From positions 7,629,009 to 7,693,008 of the forward strand of contig CM040444.1 of assembly GCA_022749755.1 (NCBI GenBank): 64,000 nucleotides of DNA, in the 5' to 3' direction. The position numbers and the translations under genes are program-made. Of the stretch, positions 1 through 11,935 are shown piece by piece (the stretch's first letter is position 1; the number at the start of each line of letters is the position of its first letter). Origin of the DNA: Azadirachta indica. Lineage: Eukaryota > Streptophyta > Magnoliopsida > Sapindales > Meliaceae. Below the pieces are notes generated by a model. It did not search any database, was not told the origin of the DNA, and saw only the letters and a list, made by a program, of their open reading frames with translations.

Positions 1-125
1 GTCCAAGAATTAATTTTTTGCCCAAGATTGTTGCTCTATTTGTTTGTTTCCTATTAGATTCACACAAGAGGGGATAAGGCAATTGTTGTACTTCCACAAT
101 TGGTTAATGTTAGTTTATTCCAACA
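1..125 (+). repeat. 3' end of a 5' LTR of a decayed copia element
   Basis: The stretch ends in CA and is followed after two bases by a methionine-tRNA primer binding site, which is the usual end of a copia 5' LTR. Its left part lies outside the window. The copia gag begins about 45 bp downstream. Confidence 0.6.
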
Positions 126-127
126 AG

Positions 128-138
128 TGGTATCAGAG
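128..138 (+). other. Primer binding site (initiator tRNA-Met type)
   Basis: The sequence TGGTATCAGAG is complementary to the 3' end of plant initiator tRNA-Met. This is the standard minus-strand primer site of copia elements, where reverse transcription starts. It lies two bases after the LTR end. Confidence 0.75.
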
Positions 139-171
139 ATTTGGTTATATTTGTTTTGTGTCTTGTGCTGA

Positions 172-3105
172 ATGATGAAAGCTAATAGAAGTAGAATGGT
201 TAATTTGAGTGGTGCAAATTATTATTTATGGAATGGAAAGATGAAAGATCTTTTATATGGAAAAGATTATTACTTATGCGTGTTTAAGAAACAAAAACCC
301 GATAATAAACCAGATGCATAATAGAAGTTACTTCATCGTCTGGTGTGTGGGTATATCAGATAATAGTTAGATGACAATGTTTTAGATTACATTAGTGGAG
401 AAGCAGATGTAAGTTCTTTGTAGAATAAGCTTGAAGAGTTATATGGTAGGAAAACTGAGAATAATAAATTATTTTTTATAAAATAGATGATGAACTTGAA
501 ATATCGGCATGAAAAACCCATGACAAATCACTTGAATGCATTTCATGGAATCATTAATCGGTTGACTGGAATAAACATTAAATTTGAATATGAAGTACAA
601 GGGTTATGGCTTTTAGGCACATTACCAAACTCATGAAAGACATTTAGAATGTCATTATCTGACTCAGCTCCTGATGGTATTATCACCATAGAATTAGCTA
701 AGAATAGTATTTTGAATGAAAAGGATAGAAAAAAGTCACAGGATTCTTCACAGTAAGATGTCTTAATCACAAAAAAGAGGGGGAAGAGTAAGAGTAAAGG
801 TCTGAAGAACAAAGATAATAGTAAAAGTAAGACCAACAAGTTTGCCAATGTTGAATGCTATCATTGTGGTCAAAGGGGCACATAAAAAAGTATTGTCGAT
901 AGCTCAAGCGAGACAACAAGACAGATAAAGAAAAGGAAAAAAAAAATGGTGATAGCAGTGATGATAATATAGTTGCTAATGTTATAGATAACTTTCTTAT
1001 TATGTATGATGATGATGTTATCAACCTTGCGTGCCATGAGACCAACTGGATAATTAATAGTGGTGTCTTCATTCATGCTACATTGCGAAGAGAATTCTTT
1101 ACATCTTATACATCCGGTGATTTTGGATATGTTAAGATGGGAAATAATGGCTTAACTAAAACCATAGGCATAGGAGATGTGTGCTTGGAGACCATTAATG
1201 GCATGATGTTACTTCTGAAATATGTTAAGCATATTCCTGATATTCATTTGAACTTGATTTCTACAGGTAAACTTGATGATGAGGGTTTCTCCAATAATTT
1301 TAGTGGTGGTCAATGGAAGTTTAACAAAGGTTTTATGATTGTGGCTTGAGGAAAGAAATGTTCTTCATTGTACTTTATGCAAGCAAAGATTGCAGACAGC
1401 AGTATTAATGTAGTGAAAAATAAAGATATAATTGAGTTATGACATAGAAGACTTGGTTACATGAGTGAGAAGGGTTTGCATGTTTTGGTCAAGGAGAATC
1501 TGCTTTCTAGGTTGAAAAATAAATCTTTGAAGAAGTGTGTTGCCTGGTGGAGAAGTAAACTAGGATTGCCTTCAAGACATCTCTACCTTTAAAAAAATCA
1601 GGTTCATTAGAACTAGTACACTTTGATATTTGTGGCCCTATGAAAACAAAAACACTTGGTGGTGTACTCTATTTTGTGACTTTCATAAATAATCACTCAA
1701 AGAAGTTGTGGTTTATACATTAAAGACAAAAAATAAAGTACTAAATGTGTTCAAACAGTTTTAAACTTTAGTTGAGAGATAGATTGGGAAAAAATTAAAG
1801 TGCATCAAAACTAATAATAGGGGGGAGTATTTTGGAACATTTGATAAATATTGTAGACAGTTAGGAATTCGTCATCAAAAGACACCTCTAAAGGCTCCTC
1901 AATTAAATAAGCTATTGAGAGGATGAATTGAACACTAGTTGAAAAAGTGAGATGTTTGCTTCCACAGCATAATTGGCAATATCATTTGGAGGGAAGCTTT
2001 AAATACAATTGTACATGTATTGAATCTCACACCGTGTATTCCTTTAAACTTTGATGTTTGAGATAAAGTTTGGTCAGGAAAGGATATTGCCTATGATCAT
2101 TTGCATATCTTTGGATGTAAATCATTTGTGCATATTCTAAAAAATGAGAGGTCTAAACTTGATGTTAAGATAAGATAGTGTGTATTTTTCAGCTATGGTC
2201 AAGATGATCATAAAATCTGTCTTGTAAACTTGATGATACAGATTTTATGATCTAGTGCAAAAGAAACTTGTAAGAAGTCGAGATGTTGTATTCATGGAAG
2301 ACCAAACTATACAGGATATTAAAAAGTCAAAAGAAACAATACCTCAGTAAAGTGATGGTTTGATAGACTTGGATCCAATTCCTCCAACATATGTTCTAGT
2401 GCAACCTATACATGAAGTCTAGGATGACCAGCATGGTACAGGTGATATTAGCACTCATAAACAAGTTGAGATTGATGATGATGTCTAGGATCAGTCACCT
2501 ACATCAGAGGCTTCGCTAGATACTCCGCTTAGAAGATTCACTAGAAGTCGACAACCTTCTACACGATATCCTACGAGTGAGTATATGTTATTGACTGATG
2601 GGACAGAGCACAAATGTTATGTAGAAGCAGTTGAAAGTAAATACAAAAAGGATTGGATTGATACCATGCAAGACGAAATGAAGTTATTGTAAGAAAATCA
2701 CACATTTGAGTTGGTAAAGTTACCTAAGGGTAAAAGAGCTTTGAAGAATAAATGGGTATATAGAGTGAAACAAGAAGAACATACCTCGCAATGATAATAC
2801 AAAGCCAAATTGGTTGTTAAGGGATTTAGCCAAAAGAAAGGTGTTGATTTGATGAGATTTTTTCTCCAGTTGTCAAGATGTCATCCATTCGTGTGCAAGT
2901 TGATGAAAATCCTTTATAGTTTGAAACAGGTGCCAGGACATTGGTATAAGAAGTATGAATAGGTTATAGGGGAGTAAGGCTACTCAAAAACTTCTTCTGA
3001 CCATTGTGGTTTTGTGCAGAAATTCTCTAATGATGATTTTATTATATTGTTGTTTTATGTTGATGACATGTTGATTATTGGCAGAAATACTTCTACGAAG
3101 TTTAA
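172..3105 (+). pseudogene. Decayed Ty1/copia gag-pol polyprotein
   Basis: Translations in changing frames give copia domains in the canonical order. A gag start (MMKANRSRMVNLSG) lies at 172. A CCHC-like knuckle (CYHCGQRG, broken after the glycine) is near 855-890. Protease follows at 1002-1349, where the usual DSG active site reads NSG. Integrase core pieces follow (LGYMSEKGLHVL near 1450, HFDICGPMKTKTLGG near 1620). Reverse transcriptase begins near 2640 (WIDTMQDEMKLL, KNKWVYRVKQEEH). Part of the RT is deleted: the conserved block before LMKILYSLKQVPGHWYKKYE (near 2905) is missing. The YVDDMLI catalytic motif is still visible near 3057. Many stops and frameshifts show the element is dead. 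Homology stops near 3105, so RNase H and the 3' LTR are missing. Confidence 0.85.
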
Positions 3106-3739
3106 GTGAGAGGCAATGCACAAAGCACGAAAAGCAAATATAGGCAAAGGTGGATACGTGTGAGAGGGAGATGGTGAGGCTCAGGAGAAGAATAAGAATT
3201 GCTCCAAAGAGTACTTTGACATTAGGGGCTACTGCATTACTTGCAAATAAAGAAAGTAGTATATCAGAGGTAATAAGAAAGGCCCTAAAAGTATCACGAC
3301 AGCAGGGTAGCAACAAGAGGGAGATTGGAGCTACGTAGACAATCAAAAGACCTACCTCAAAGAGGCAAAAAATGCATGCGGGGCAACTTAGAAAGGGAAG
3401 TGAAAGTTGTTGTACAACCTAATGAAGAATACTAGCGTATAAAGCCGAATACACCGTTCAAAGTCTATAATGAGCTAACCCCAAGACCATCTAATGCTTA
3501 ATGCATCCTTGATCATGAACTGAAATGAAATCAGAGTGCACTGTAAATAAGATTGATATTGTATTATATTTAAATCATAAGAGTCGTAAAGACAAGGAAA
3601 GGGCTAGAGAAATAAAGGTATAAGGTGGCTTTGTCATAGATCAGGTGAGAAGAGGACTTAACTTAGATACTTAGAAATTAGGTGCAGAAGTTGTAGATAA
3701 TGAAAAACCAACAATAGACAAAACTGGACGGATGTCAAG
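3106..3739. other. Unassigned stretch between two retroelement remnants
   Basis: No gene is supported here. A 62-codon open frame at 3150-3338 is rich in Arg, Lys and Ser and could be the upstream part of the gypsy gag that follows, but I do not recognise it. The copia reverse transcriptase breaks off just before this stretch. Confidence 0.4.
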
Positions 3740-5560
3740 TTTATTTTAGAATCTGCTTTTTGTGAATAAATCATAAAATTTGGTGCTTTTGAGATGTTCA
3801 GAATGCCTCAAATCACACCTGCATAAGAAAGACAGAACTGATGATATATATAGATTATTACAAAGAAATGATACAGACAAAGGCTACACGAAGACTCAAA
3901 TGTGTCGTCCTTTCTCTTTGACGTTGAATGGACAAGACCCAAAATGGTATAGAAGTTTAAAACCTAATAGCATCAAGAGTTTTTCAAAGTTATGTAAGAC
4001 ATCTATAAACAAGCTGAAGGTAGTAGCCTTAAACACGAAAACTATTAGCTTCTTGTTCTTGTTGAAGTATCAAAAAGGATGAAACTCTTAAAGGTTTTAT
4101 AAAAGGGTATCATGATAAGGTCATGAAGTTGAGAGCATACAATCATCCATTAGCATTTGAGGGTCTCACGAAAGGGTTGTGAGTGGGTAGATTATGGTCT
4201 GTTGCCACAAGAAAGAGATAACAACCTATAGGCCCAGGAGGAAGCTATGGATGAAATTTTGATTGAAGGCAAAATGCTTCTAAGAAGAAAAGAGGAAAGA
4301 ATTAGAGGATCGGGGTTAAAAGACCTCTTGTAGCTTGATAGTAGATGATCAGAGGTATAGGAGATATAATCCCAATTCTCGACCAACAAGGCATTTTAAA
4401 AGTCCATTTTCTAAGGACAAACTACGTTCGCCATTGGTGGAAGGTTTGAAAAGGGTAGCCGATATGGTAGATCAGAGGATATTCACTTGCCTTAATGAAT
4501 CTTTATCCATTATTTATGAGGATATGATCTATTTAAAGTAGCCATCAATACGACAATATCATCAAGGATAAAGGATTACTGCCAAGGCCACATCCTATAA
4601 GAACACCATCATCCAAACACCCAAGACACAAGATTTGTGCATTTCACTAATATCATAAGCATGACACAGATAAATGCCTAGATTTAAAGGATTAAGTGAA
4701 GGTATTGGTGAAAAATAATTACTTAAATATATAGTAGCGCCATGGCAAAGATGAGAAACCTGACAAAGGAGATCGTGGAGATGATGACCAATATCAAGAG
4801 GACCATTATTGGCTAAGAATTCAAATAAGGCACGAAAAAACTAAAGGAAATATTCGTTACCAAAATTAATAGTTGGAGCACTCTTGATGAATGCGTGAGT
4901 TGAAAAGAAGCAAAGAGTTACCATAGTCCCGATTATATTTATTCAAAAAGGATAAGCTGGGTTTAGTTGCCCACATGATAACGTGTTAGTGGTAACTCTA
5001 GGTTTTGGACAGCTCCACTATGAGTAGGATATGGATTGATATTAGCAGCTCAATAGACATTATCTTAATTAATACAGTGGATTATTTAAAGATTGAAGAT
5101 TTGAAGTACGAGCAAGCTAATATAGCATTGTATGGATAAATTACTAGTAATGATGAGTGACTAAACCCTATCAAAAGACCACGATTAGATAGTTCTTACT
5201 CGTGAATCTAAAAATGTTGTATTCAATAAATTTTCGGAGACCTTTCTTGAGAACTACTAAAAGTCGCAAAGTGTATCGACTACCTAAAGCTCAAATTCAA
5301 CGTACAAGATGAAAGTGGTATGGTATGCAGAGATCAACAAGGTGCAGGCATTTGTTTTGTGGCCTTGGCAAACAAGTTACATTAGATTACAAAGAGGCGA
5401 TTGGAAATCACATACCTGAATATTGATGCAGAGAATCAAGAACAAACAAGGATAATGAGTAAGTTAGCAAAGAGGTTGGATTAGGAAAAGGGAATGTCAA
5501 TGGTGGAGTACATGGAGAAACTAGAAGTTGTTGTATTGATCAAGGATAAGCCCTAAGAAA
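3740..5560 (+). pseudogene. Decayed Ty3/gypsy gag and protease region
   Basis: The 100-residue open frame at 3780-4082 matches the core of plant gypsy gag, the retrotransposon gag domain that forms the virus-like particle. It contains CRPFSLTLNGQDPKWYRSL followed by SIKSFSKLCKTSINKL. The match continues after a stop (ETLKGFIKGYHDKVMKLRAY). Near 4970-5130 a degraded aspartic protease is visible: WIDISSSIDIILINTVDYLK, where the usual motif is D-T-G-S-S-A-D-I-L. At 5200-5560 only short pol-like scraps remain. Many stops make it non-functional. It has no recognisable LTRs of its own, and its orientation is opposite to that of the gypsy remnant at 5663-7695, so it is a separate element. Confidence 0.65.
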
Positions 5561-5662
5561 GTGTTTAAAGTTTTCTTAGTTACATGCAATAAGAGCTTTC
5601 AAGCACTAAACGTATACTTAGCAAATTCAACAATTTGTAGTGAACCCATAAAAAGGACATAC

Positions 5663-7342
5663 TGAAACACCCCTAATTCTAAAAAATTTCCGTTATGATA
5701 TAATATACGTCAAATAAGTAATCTTATAAACTTTAAAATTTTACTCTAAACACCTTCAATAAAATTAAACACCAACTGTTTTATTTTATTACTTAACAAA
5801 ATATGATCAGTTCCATGAGTTCTTAAATCCATGTACAAGCATGGAAATTACATCAAAACTATATACATTATAAAATTTTTGTCTTATACTTACAAGAATC
5901 TCCTGCATTACCTACACTTGAAAAGAAGGGATAAGCAAATGCCCAGTAGATATTTATATATAAAGGCAGTTTTAAAATTTACAATAAATAAATTTGAACA
6001 TAAAACACTTTTTAATTTGCAACAAAAAGTGTAGTAGAATATAAAATCAAAATTTCAATTTCAATAATCAAATTAACACGTAAAACACATTCATTACATT
6101 ATGAAAAAATTCTATAAAATCTTGTGTTTGCATACTTTACTGCCATTATTGCAAAAGATCGCCGCCCCAAAAACTGACCATACGTACTTTAGGGGCATTA
6201 TTCTTAGGAATCGTCATCCCATAAAAAATGACCTTTACGGGCATTATTCTCAAGGACCGTCACCCTAATAGAGACATACTTTAGGGGTATTATTCTCAAA
6301 TATCGTAACCCTAAACACCGGTGCCACGTCATAGTAACAATTATAGCCATCATATTCTCATTTATCAATTCATTTCACAACATTTTCACACAAACCTTAT
6401 ATATAAAAAAATAAACATGTGTTGATACAATTTTCTCATTATATTTATAAATTTAACATTTATATGAAAATTACTATTTAAATCAGATTCAAAAAATAAT
6501 TAATTGGATCAACACGTGGCAATTCAAGAATTTCATACACATTTATCAAAACATCAACTGTAATTGAAAACCCTACTTTTCAGTTTTAAAATCAAAATCC
6601 ACCAAATACATATAAATACTTACTTGAATATTGCACAAAATTCCTACAGTCCTCTGGCTTTTCGTTCCTTTCAAAATCACTCCCTAACACTAGTTTAACA
6701 ATAATAAATAATAAACCAACAATCATAATAAATAATGCTTCAAACCTCATCATCTAAAACATGTACATACATGTATATATATACATAGGCATTAAAACAT
6801 ACATTTATATGTTAATTAAATTATGTAATTAATTTACTAAACTTAAAATTCAATTATTAGAATTAAGTACTGACCGAACCTTTTTCTTCTTTGCTTTCTT
6901 TCTCTTCCTTTCCTTTCTGATTGACTTTTAATTTTTAATTTGAAAACGAAAGTTTATATGTATATATATATATATGCATCCATAACTTGAACCAAACTTA
7001 TTTTGTTTATTTGTTTATTATTATTTTTTTAACACTTGCCAACCATTTACTCGATATAAGTACTACCCAAAATTCTTAAATTAAGACACATGGCCTTTTA
7101 ATTTTAATCAAACCCTTCAATTTCTCTTTTTATAGTTTTTATCCACAACAAAATTTATATTATCCAATAATCTATTCTTTTAAAACCTTAAACATATTTG
7201 TCTGAATCAACACCTTTTTAAAAAAAATAAATAAATAAACATGTTTGGCTTATAAATTCTAAACTACTATGCCCTCATATAATATAAAGTAGACATATTT
7301 AACATGTGTATTCTAATTAATGTATGAACTTAGGGTATTATA
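5663..7342 (-). repeat. 3' LTR of a minus-strand gypsy (chromovirus-type) element
   Basis: The left edge reads TGAAACACCCC and the right edge GGGTATTATA. These are slightly mutated forms of the TGTAACACCC...GGGTATTACA ends common in plant chromovirus LTRs. A polypurine tract and the C-terminus of a gypsy polyprotein on the minus strand abut the right edge, so this is that element's 3' LTR. It contains a degenerate 45-bp tandem repeat at 6186-6320. Open frames inside it are short and not gene-like. Confidence 0.65.
6186..6320. repeat. Three-copy degenerate tandem repeat, about 45-bp period
   Basis: Units start at 6186, 6231 and 6278. Each contains a form of TTTAGGGGCATTATTCT followed by a variable ATCGTCACCCTAA-like tail. 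The repeat sits inside the minus-strand LTR. Confidence 0.7.
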
Positions 7343-7357
7343 ACCTCTTCACCTAAA
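7343..7357 (-). other. Polypurine tract of the minus-strand gypsy element
   Basis: On the minus strand this is TTTAGGTGAAGAGGT, purine-rich and ending directly at the LTR edge. It is the expected site of plus-strand DNA priming. Confidence 0.5.
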
Positions 7358-7377
7358 AAAAATTTTGTCCTCGAAAT

Positions 7378-7695
7378 TTATGTTTCCGTTGAAAATAGCT
7401 CATGATATTGTGAACGCATCTGGTTTCCAAGTTCCCAAGTAGCTTTCTCCATTCTATAATGTTGCCACAAAACTTTCACTAATCGAATGATCTTTTTGCG
7501 AAGAACTTTTTGTTTATAACGTAGGATTTCAATGGGCTTTTTTTCATAAGAAACGTTTTCATTCAATGTAAGGTCTTTCCATTTCAAGATATATGAAGGA
7601 TCTGCCTAGTACTTCTTAAGTATTGAGACATGGAAAACATTGTGGATTTGTGATAGTTGAGGAGATAAAACTAATTTATAAGATACTTGACCAAA
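7378..7695 (-). pseudogene. Gypsy polyprotein C-terminal remnant
   Basis: The minus-strand translation reads SPQLSQIHNVFHVSILKKY, a stop, then ADPSYILKWKDLTLNENVSY, then a tail ending HYRMEKATWE. This is the linker after the integrase core, with the IHNVFHVS and K-A-T-W-E signatures of plant chromovirus-type polyproteins. Only the last 100 or so codons survive. The upstream side is cut at about 7692, exactly where sequence shared with 23844 and 46669 begins. Confidence 0.75.
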
Positions 7696-8311
7696 TCAAT
7701 TTAGTGATATCAATTGAAATAATAATAATAAGAGAAATTGGCTTATGCCTCTCTTAAGTTTGAAAAAATAGACAAAATTTATACGTCTATTAGTTGACCT
7801 GTTAGGTTACTATTATTTTGATCCCTAAAATTTTGTGAAATAACAAAATAAAATATATTTTATAACAATTTATTTTTTATTATTACAACAAATTAATAGT
7901 GATGACAAAAAAGTTCAGAACCGTATCAAAACCATATAAAACCGTATGGTTCCTAACTAGATTTATCTATACAATGTTATGAAAAGATGTGGTCACGGTA
8001 AGGACTTTTTATAATTAGATATGTAGTTGTAATGCGATTTCTAATCGAAACCTACATATTGAACCATATATTCAGATATAACATTACTGTATAGTTCTTA
8101 ACTAGATTTATTTATACTATGCTATGAAGTAATGTGGTCGTGGTAATGACTTTTTAAAATCAGATACGTAGTCCCAATGCGATTTTTAATCGAAACCTAC
8201 ATATTAGACCGTATTTTTAGATATAACATTTTCATATCTTACATGCATTTTATTTGATATGTTATTTTCATCTACTCTAATTAAAGCAACTCAACTCATT
8301 AAAGTGCTTAT
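7692..8311. repeat. Flank repeat F, copy 1 (upstream of Sirevirus-like copy 1)
   Basis: The same sequence precedes all three Sirevirus-like elements (also 23844-24424 and 46669-47249), so it is the original insertion site. It holds a two-unit tandem repeat of about 145 bp (7941-8085 and 8086-8232). This copy carries extra bases near 7905-7940 and is more diverged than the other two. No coding sequence was recognised. Confidence 0.8.
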
Positions 8312-9729
8312 TGTAAGCCTTAAGGCTTATAACCTATTATTTTGATGACAACAAAAACATTGATACTCTTAACTAACCACATTCTTCTTGTAGTATTTAT
8401 TGTTGTACTTCTAGCATTCGTGAAGATACAACGAACATCCAAAATAAAAGCATTTATGAAGAGGAAAATTGGAATACCCAAAAGCAATTTGAAGAAAAGA
8501 TTTAAAGAATTGAAGACATACATATTAGGTAATTTTTTTAGTTTGTAATGTGTTTTTAAAATTGAATATTGATTTGCAGTTAAAATCTCAAATTCATTTT
8601 TCATTAAAACAAATAATTTTTAAAACTTTTCAAAAATTCATGTGGTTTTGAAGTGAATATTTTGAATATGTGAATAATAATCATATTTTTATGGGCCAAA
8701 CTAAAAGTTTTTGAAACTTGAAAATTGGACTAGAATGCAAGTTTTTTAAACCTCGAAAATGGATCAAAATGCAAAGTTTTCAAAATTGCTAGAAAATCGG
8801 TTCAAAGAAACTTGGTCCAGCAAAATTGATTCAAACCAGTTCAGTTGCCTGAAATAGACCGATCGATCAATTGAATCGGTGGCAGAATGTAAGGTTTTTG
8901 GGTTTGTCAACCGAACTGAACGAGTCGATCAACTGATCCTTATAGATCCGTCAATCGATTTTCTGAATTTTCATTATGAGATTTCTAACTTTCACTTGGT
9001 CGATCAAATAGGCTTCTTTGGTCTACTAATATGCACAAAAATTTGAATTCTTGGCCCATTAATCACTTGGAACAAATTTTAAACACTTGGAAAACTTGGT
9101 CACTTGTTTTAAAAGTGCAATATAAAGAATTTGAGATTTTATTCACAAATCAAACATCCAATTCATGCACACTGTAGATTTTCATTTGTATTATTTTATG
9201 GAAAAGAGCTTTTCTATTTTTCCTTGATAAAATTCTTTTATCAAGGTTATTTCTTTATAATTATAGTGACGTTGAATGTGAAGGAAACACACTTAGGATA
9301 AGGGTTGAGCAACATCCGCAAGTCACTTTATTTGTAAAGGTTAAAGAGGTATCTGATCAAGTCCTGTTGTAATTGATTGCATTTAAGTTTAAAGGCATAA
9401 ATAGTGAAATCCTCAAGTGGGTTAGCTTGAAGGCGTAGACATAAGCCGAAGGTTTGTCGAACCACGTAAAAATCAATGTTGCCTTTCTTAACTCTTTCAC
9501 TCATTTAATTTATATGCTTATTATTGTTATACATATTTTTCACACATACTTGAACTTGAATTGTGATAATTTACATTTTGATTATTGAGTTACTTGTTGA
9601 ATGTATCTTCTTGCACTAAAGAAAGAATTCAAATTGCTCGGTATTAGGTGTTGGTTGCTTTAAAATTGTGATATCTTTGAAAACCCAATTCCCTCCCCCC
9701 AGCCCTTGGGTTGCCTTAGTGGTATTTCA
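8312..9729 (+). repeat. 5' LTR of Sirevirus-like copy 1
   Basis: It starts TGTAAGCC and ends TTTCA. A TATAAAG box lies at 9121-9127. Several GTCGAC/GATCGA-type half-palindromes cluster at about 8820-9020. It shares alignable sequence with the LTRs at 24425, 29824, 47250 and 52620. Confidence 0.8.
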
Positions 9730-9731
9730 AT

Positions 9732-9745
9732 TGGTATTAGAATAG
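9732..9745 (+). other. Primer binding site, copy 1
   Basis: TGGTATTAGAATAG is a mutated form of the initiator tRNA-Met complement TGGTATCAGAGC. It lies two bases after the LTR. Confidence 0.65.
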
Positions 9746-9783
9746 GTTCTCTGGAAAAGAACTTAATCGTGTTACAGTAATTC

Positions 9784-11935
9784 ATGGCAACATTTGGATA
9801 CATTGAGGGACAATCACCTACCATACCATCATTTTTTATAGAAATAATTATTCATATGGGAAAATTATGATGAGAATATTCTTACAATCCATATATTATG
9901 AAATTTGGGATGTTGTTGACAATAAATTCATTCCCAAATTCATAAATGAATAGAATGACATAGGTAAGCATTTCTTGAAATGATATGAACATCGCCAATA
10001 ATGTGACGAAACCCAACACTGAATGTAGTAACGAACCCTAAGATTTTCATAAGATGCAAGTTTATTGAGCTTTGACCCAATACTTATTTAGATAAGAACC
10101 AAGACTATAATTACTCAAACGCCACACCCAAAATCCTTAAAAAAACAATATAAAAATTTAGATGATAAGTTTGGTTGTTTTGAACTCTATAAGAAATTAA
10201 ACTTAAATAGTTCAAGAACAAGAACTTGTAAAGAATAACTTAACACTCAAAATTGCTTGTTTCATTTTAGAAATGAAGGCCTTTTTATAGGCAAATACAA
10301 AGAGAAAAATATCAAAAATTAGACTAAAAACCCTACTTAACAAATTGACAAACTAATACAAACTTTATGACTTTTGAAAAATACAAACTTCAAACATAAA
10401 GATGTAAGCAATGACATCATAGGTATGTTACATAAGCAATGACGTCGTACATATTTTGATGTAAGTGATTACATCATTTAAAATTCTTAAAATTACACGA
10501 ATGGACTACAATTTTTGAACATTTCTACATTAATCTTCTTGGACTCTGAACGCTTAAATGATGTTCACTAAGCCTAGTTCTTAAAGATGTGTATCTTGAA
10601 ATGCATTTGAATCTCACATCTTTTTAATTAGTCTATTTAAGGCACTTTGCAATGTTTTAGCTCTAGCTCTAATAATCAGTCCACTCAACATGTTTAACAA
10701 ATCATATAGATGCTGCAATTAAATGTCTCTAGCCTTATGTGTGAGTTTCTCCTCTTATTTGCGTGGTTGTGCAACTTTGTTTGCATCAAAATATTCTTAC
10801 AATCCATAGATTATGAAATTTGATGTTGTTGACAATAAATTCATTCCCAAATTCATAAATGAATGGAACGACATAGATAAGAAAAAGGCATCTTTAAATA
10901 TTAGAGCCTTAAATATTTATCTTATGCATTAAATAGGAATAATGTAAATAAATATTCTATGTTCAATTCTACTCATGATATTTGGTGTTCCTTAAAAAAA
11001 TTTTATAAAAGTGACAAAACTAAAGAGACTAAGGACTTGCACCTTGAAAAAAATGATGACTATCTTGAAACTCTCATAGACTATGAAGTCAAAAAGGAAG
11101 ATGATGAGAGAAATGTTGAAGAAAGGAAGATGAATCAAGTTACCAACATATGGCATTAAGAGAAAATAAGGTAAATGATTTTGAACCCTCTCATTTATAC
11201 GATGAATTGTTAGATGCATTTAAAGAGTTGAATAATTGTTTTGAAAATTTGGTTTCTAAAAATCACATTCTTAAGAAGAAAATTAATAACCTTCTCCTTG
11301 AAATTGAATCTTTGAAAAAAAGAAGAATGTTTTGGGAAATAAGAATGCTACTTTGAAGAGTGACAAAATTGCCTAGAAAGATGAAAATGAAAATTTGCAA
11401 AATGATAATGAATTTTTGAGAAATCAAATTGATTGTTTACAAAAGAAAGTCAATGGTTTTGATGAAGATAGAAATGTCCATGAAAAAAGAGATTGATTTT
11501 CTAAAACAAAAGCTTTGTGCTTCACAAAACCATGAGAGTTGAAGATTTCATGCTTTATCTAAAGAAAATGAGATGCTTGAGAAGAGGACTATGGATTTAA
11601 ATGACATTATTTTCAAATTGACCAACGGTCAAAAGAATTTTAAAAAATTACTTGGTTTTCAAAAATGTGTTTTTGACAAAGGAGGTATTGGATACAAGCC
11701 TCACATTAAACAAAAATATTTGAAAATTTATTTTATGAAGGCTACCTCTTTGAATGATTCTAAAATTGCATGCAATTATTGTAATGATGTTAGTCTTATG
11801 AGTTTTGCATGCCTTATTAAGAAAAATACATGTATTGGTGTTAGAAATTTGGGTTCCAAACGGAACCAAAACTAACATTGAAGGACTCAAATGATTTGGA
11901 TACCAAAGTGCAAAACTTGAAAATCTTTTGTAGGT
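9784..11935 (+). pseudogene. Broken Sirevirus-like gag, copy 1
   Basis: The start MATFGYIEGQSP lies at 9784, shortly after the primer site. The gag core (EIWDVVDNKFIPKF-like) is interrupted by an 821-bp insert and resumes near 10790. Later frames encode a coiled-coil segment (11150-11356, DELLDAFKELNNCFENLVSK). The remainder at 11573-11875 has a partial zinc knuckle (CNYC) and ends in frame fragments related to the PKGTKTNIEG motif seen in copy 2. At least three frame changes are needed to read through. Confidence 0.75.
9969..10789. mobile_element. 821-bp insert flanked by a 93-bp direct repeat
   Basis: Copies 2 and 3 of the host element lack this segment. About 93 bp of host gag sequence is present on both sides (9875-9968 and 10790-10881). 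The insert has no open frame and contains a TTTATAGGC motif near 10276, which on the minus strand resembles an LTR promoter region. It may be a solo LTR in reverse orientation, but no TG...CA ends were established. Confidence 0.5.

Noticed and set aside
6186..6320. Short regular repeats considered as a CRISPR-like array
   Set aside because: Only three degenerate 45-bp units without unique spacers, lying inside an LTR of a plant retroelement.
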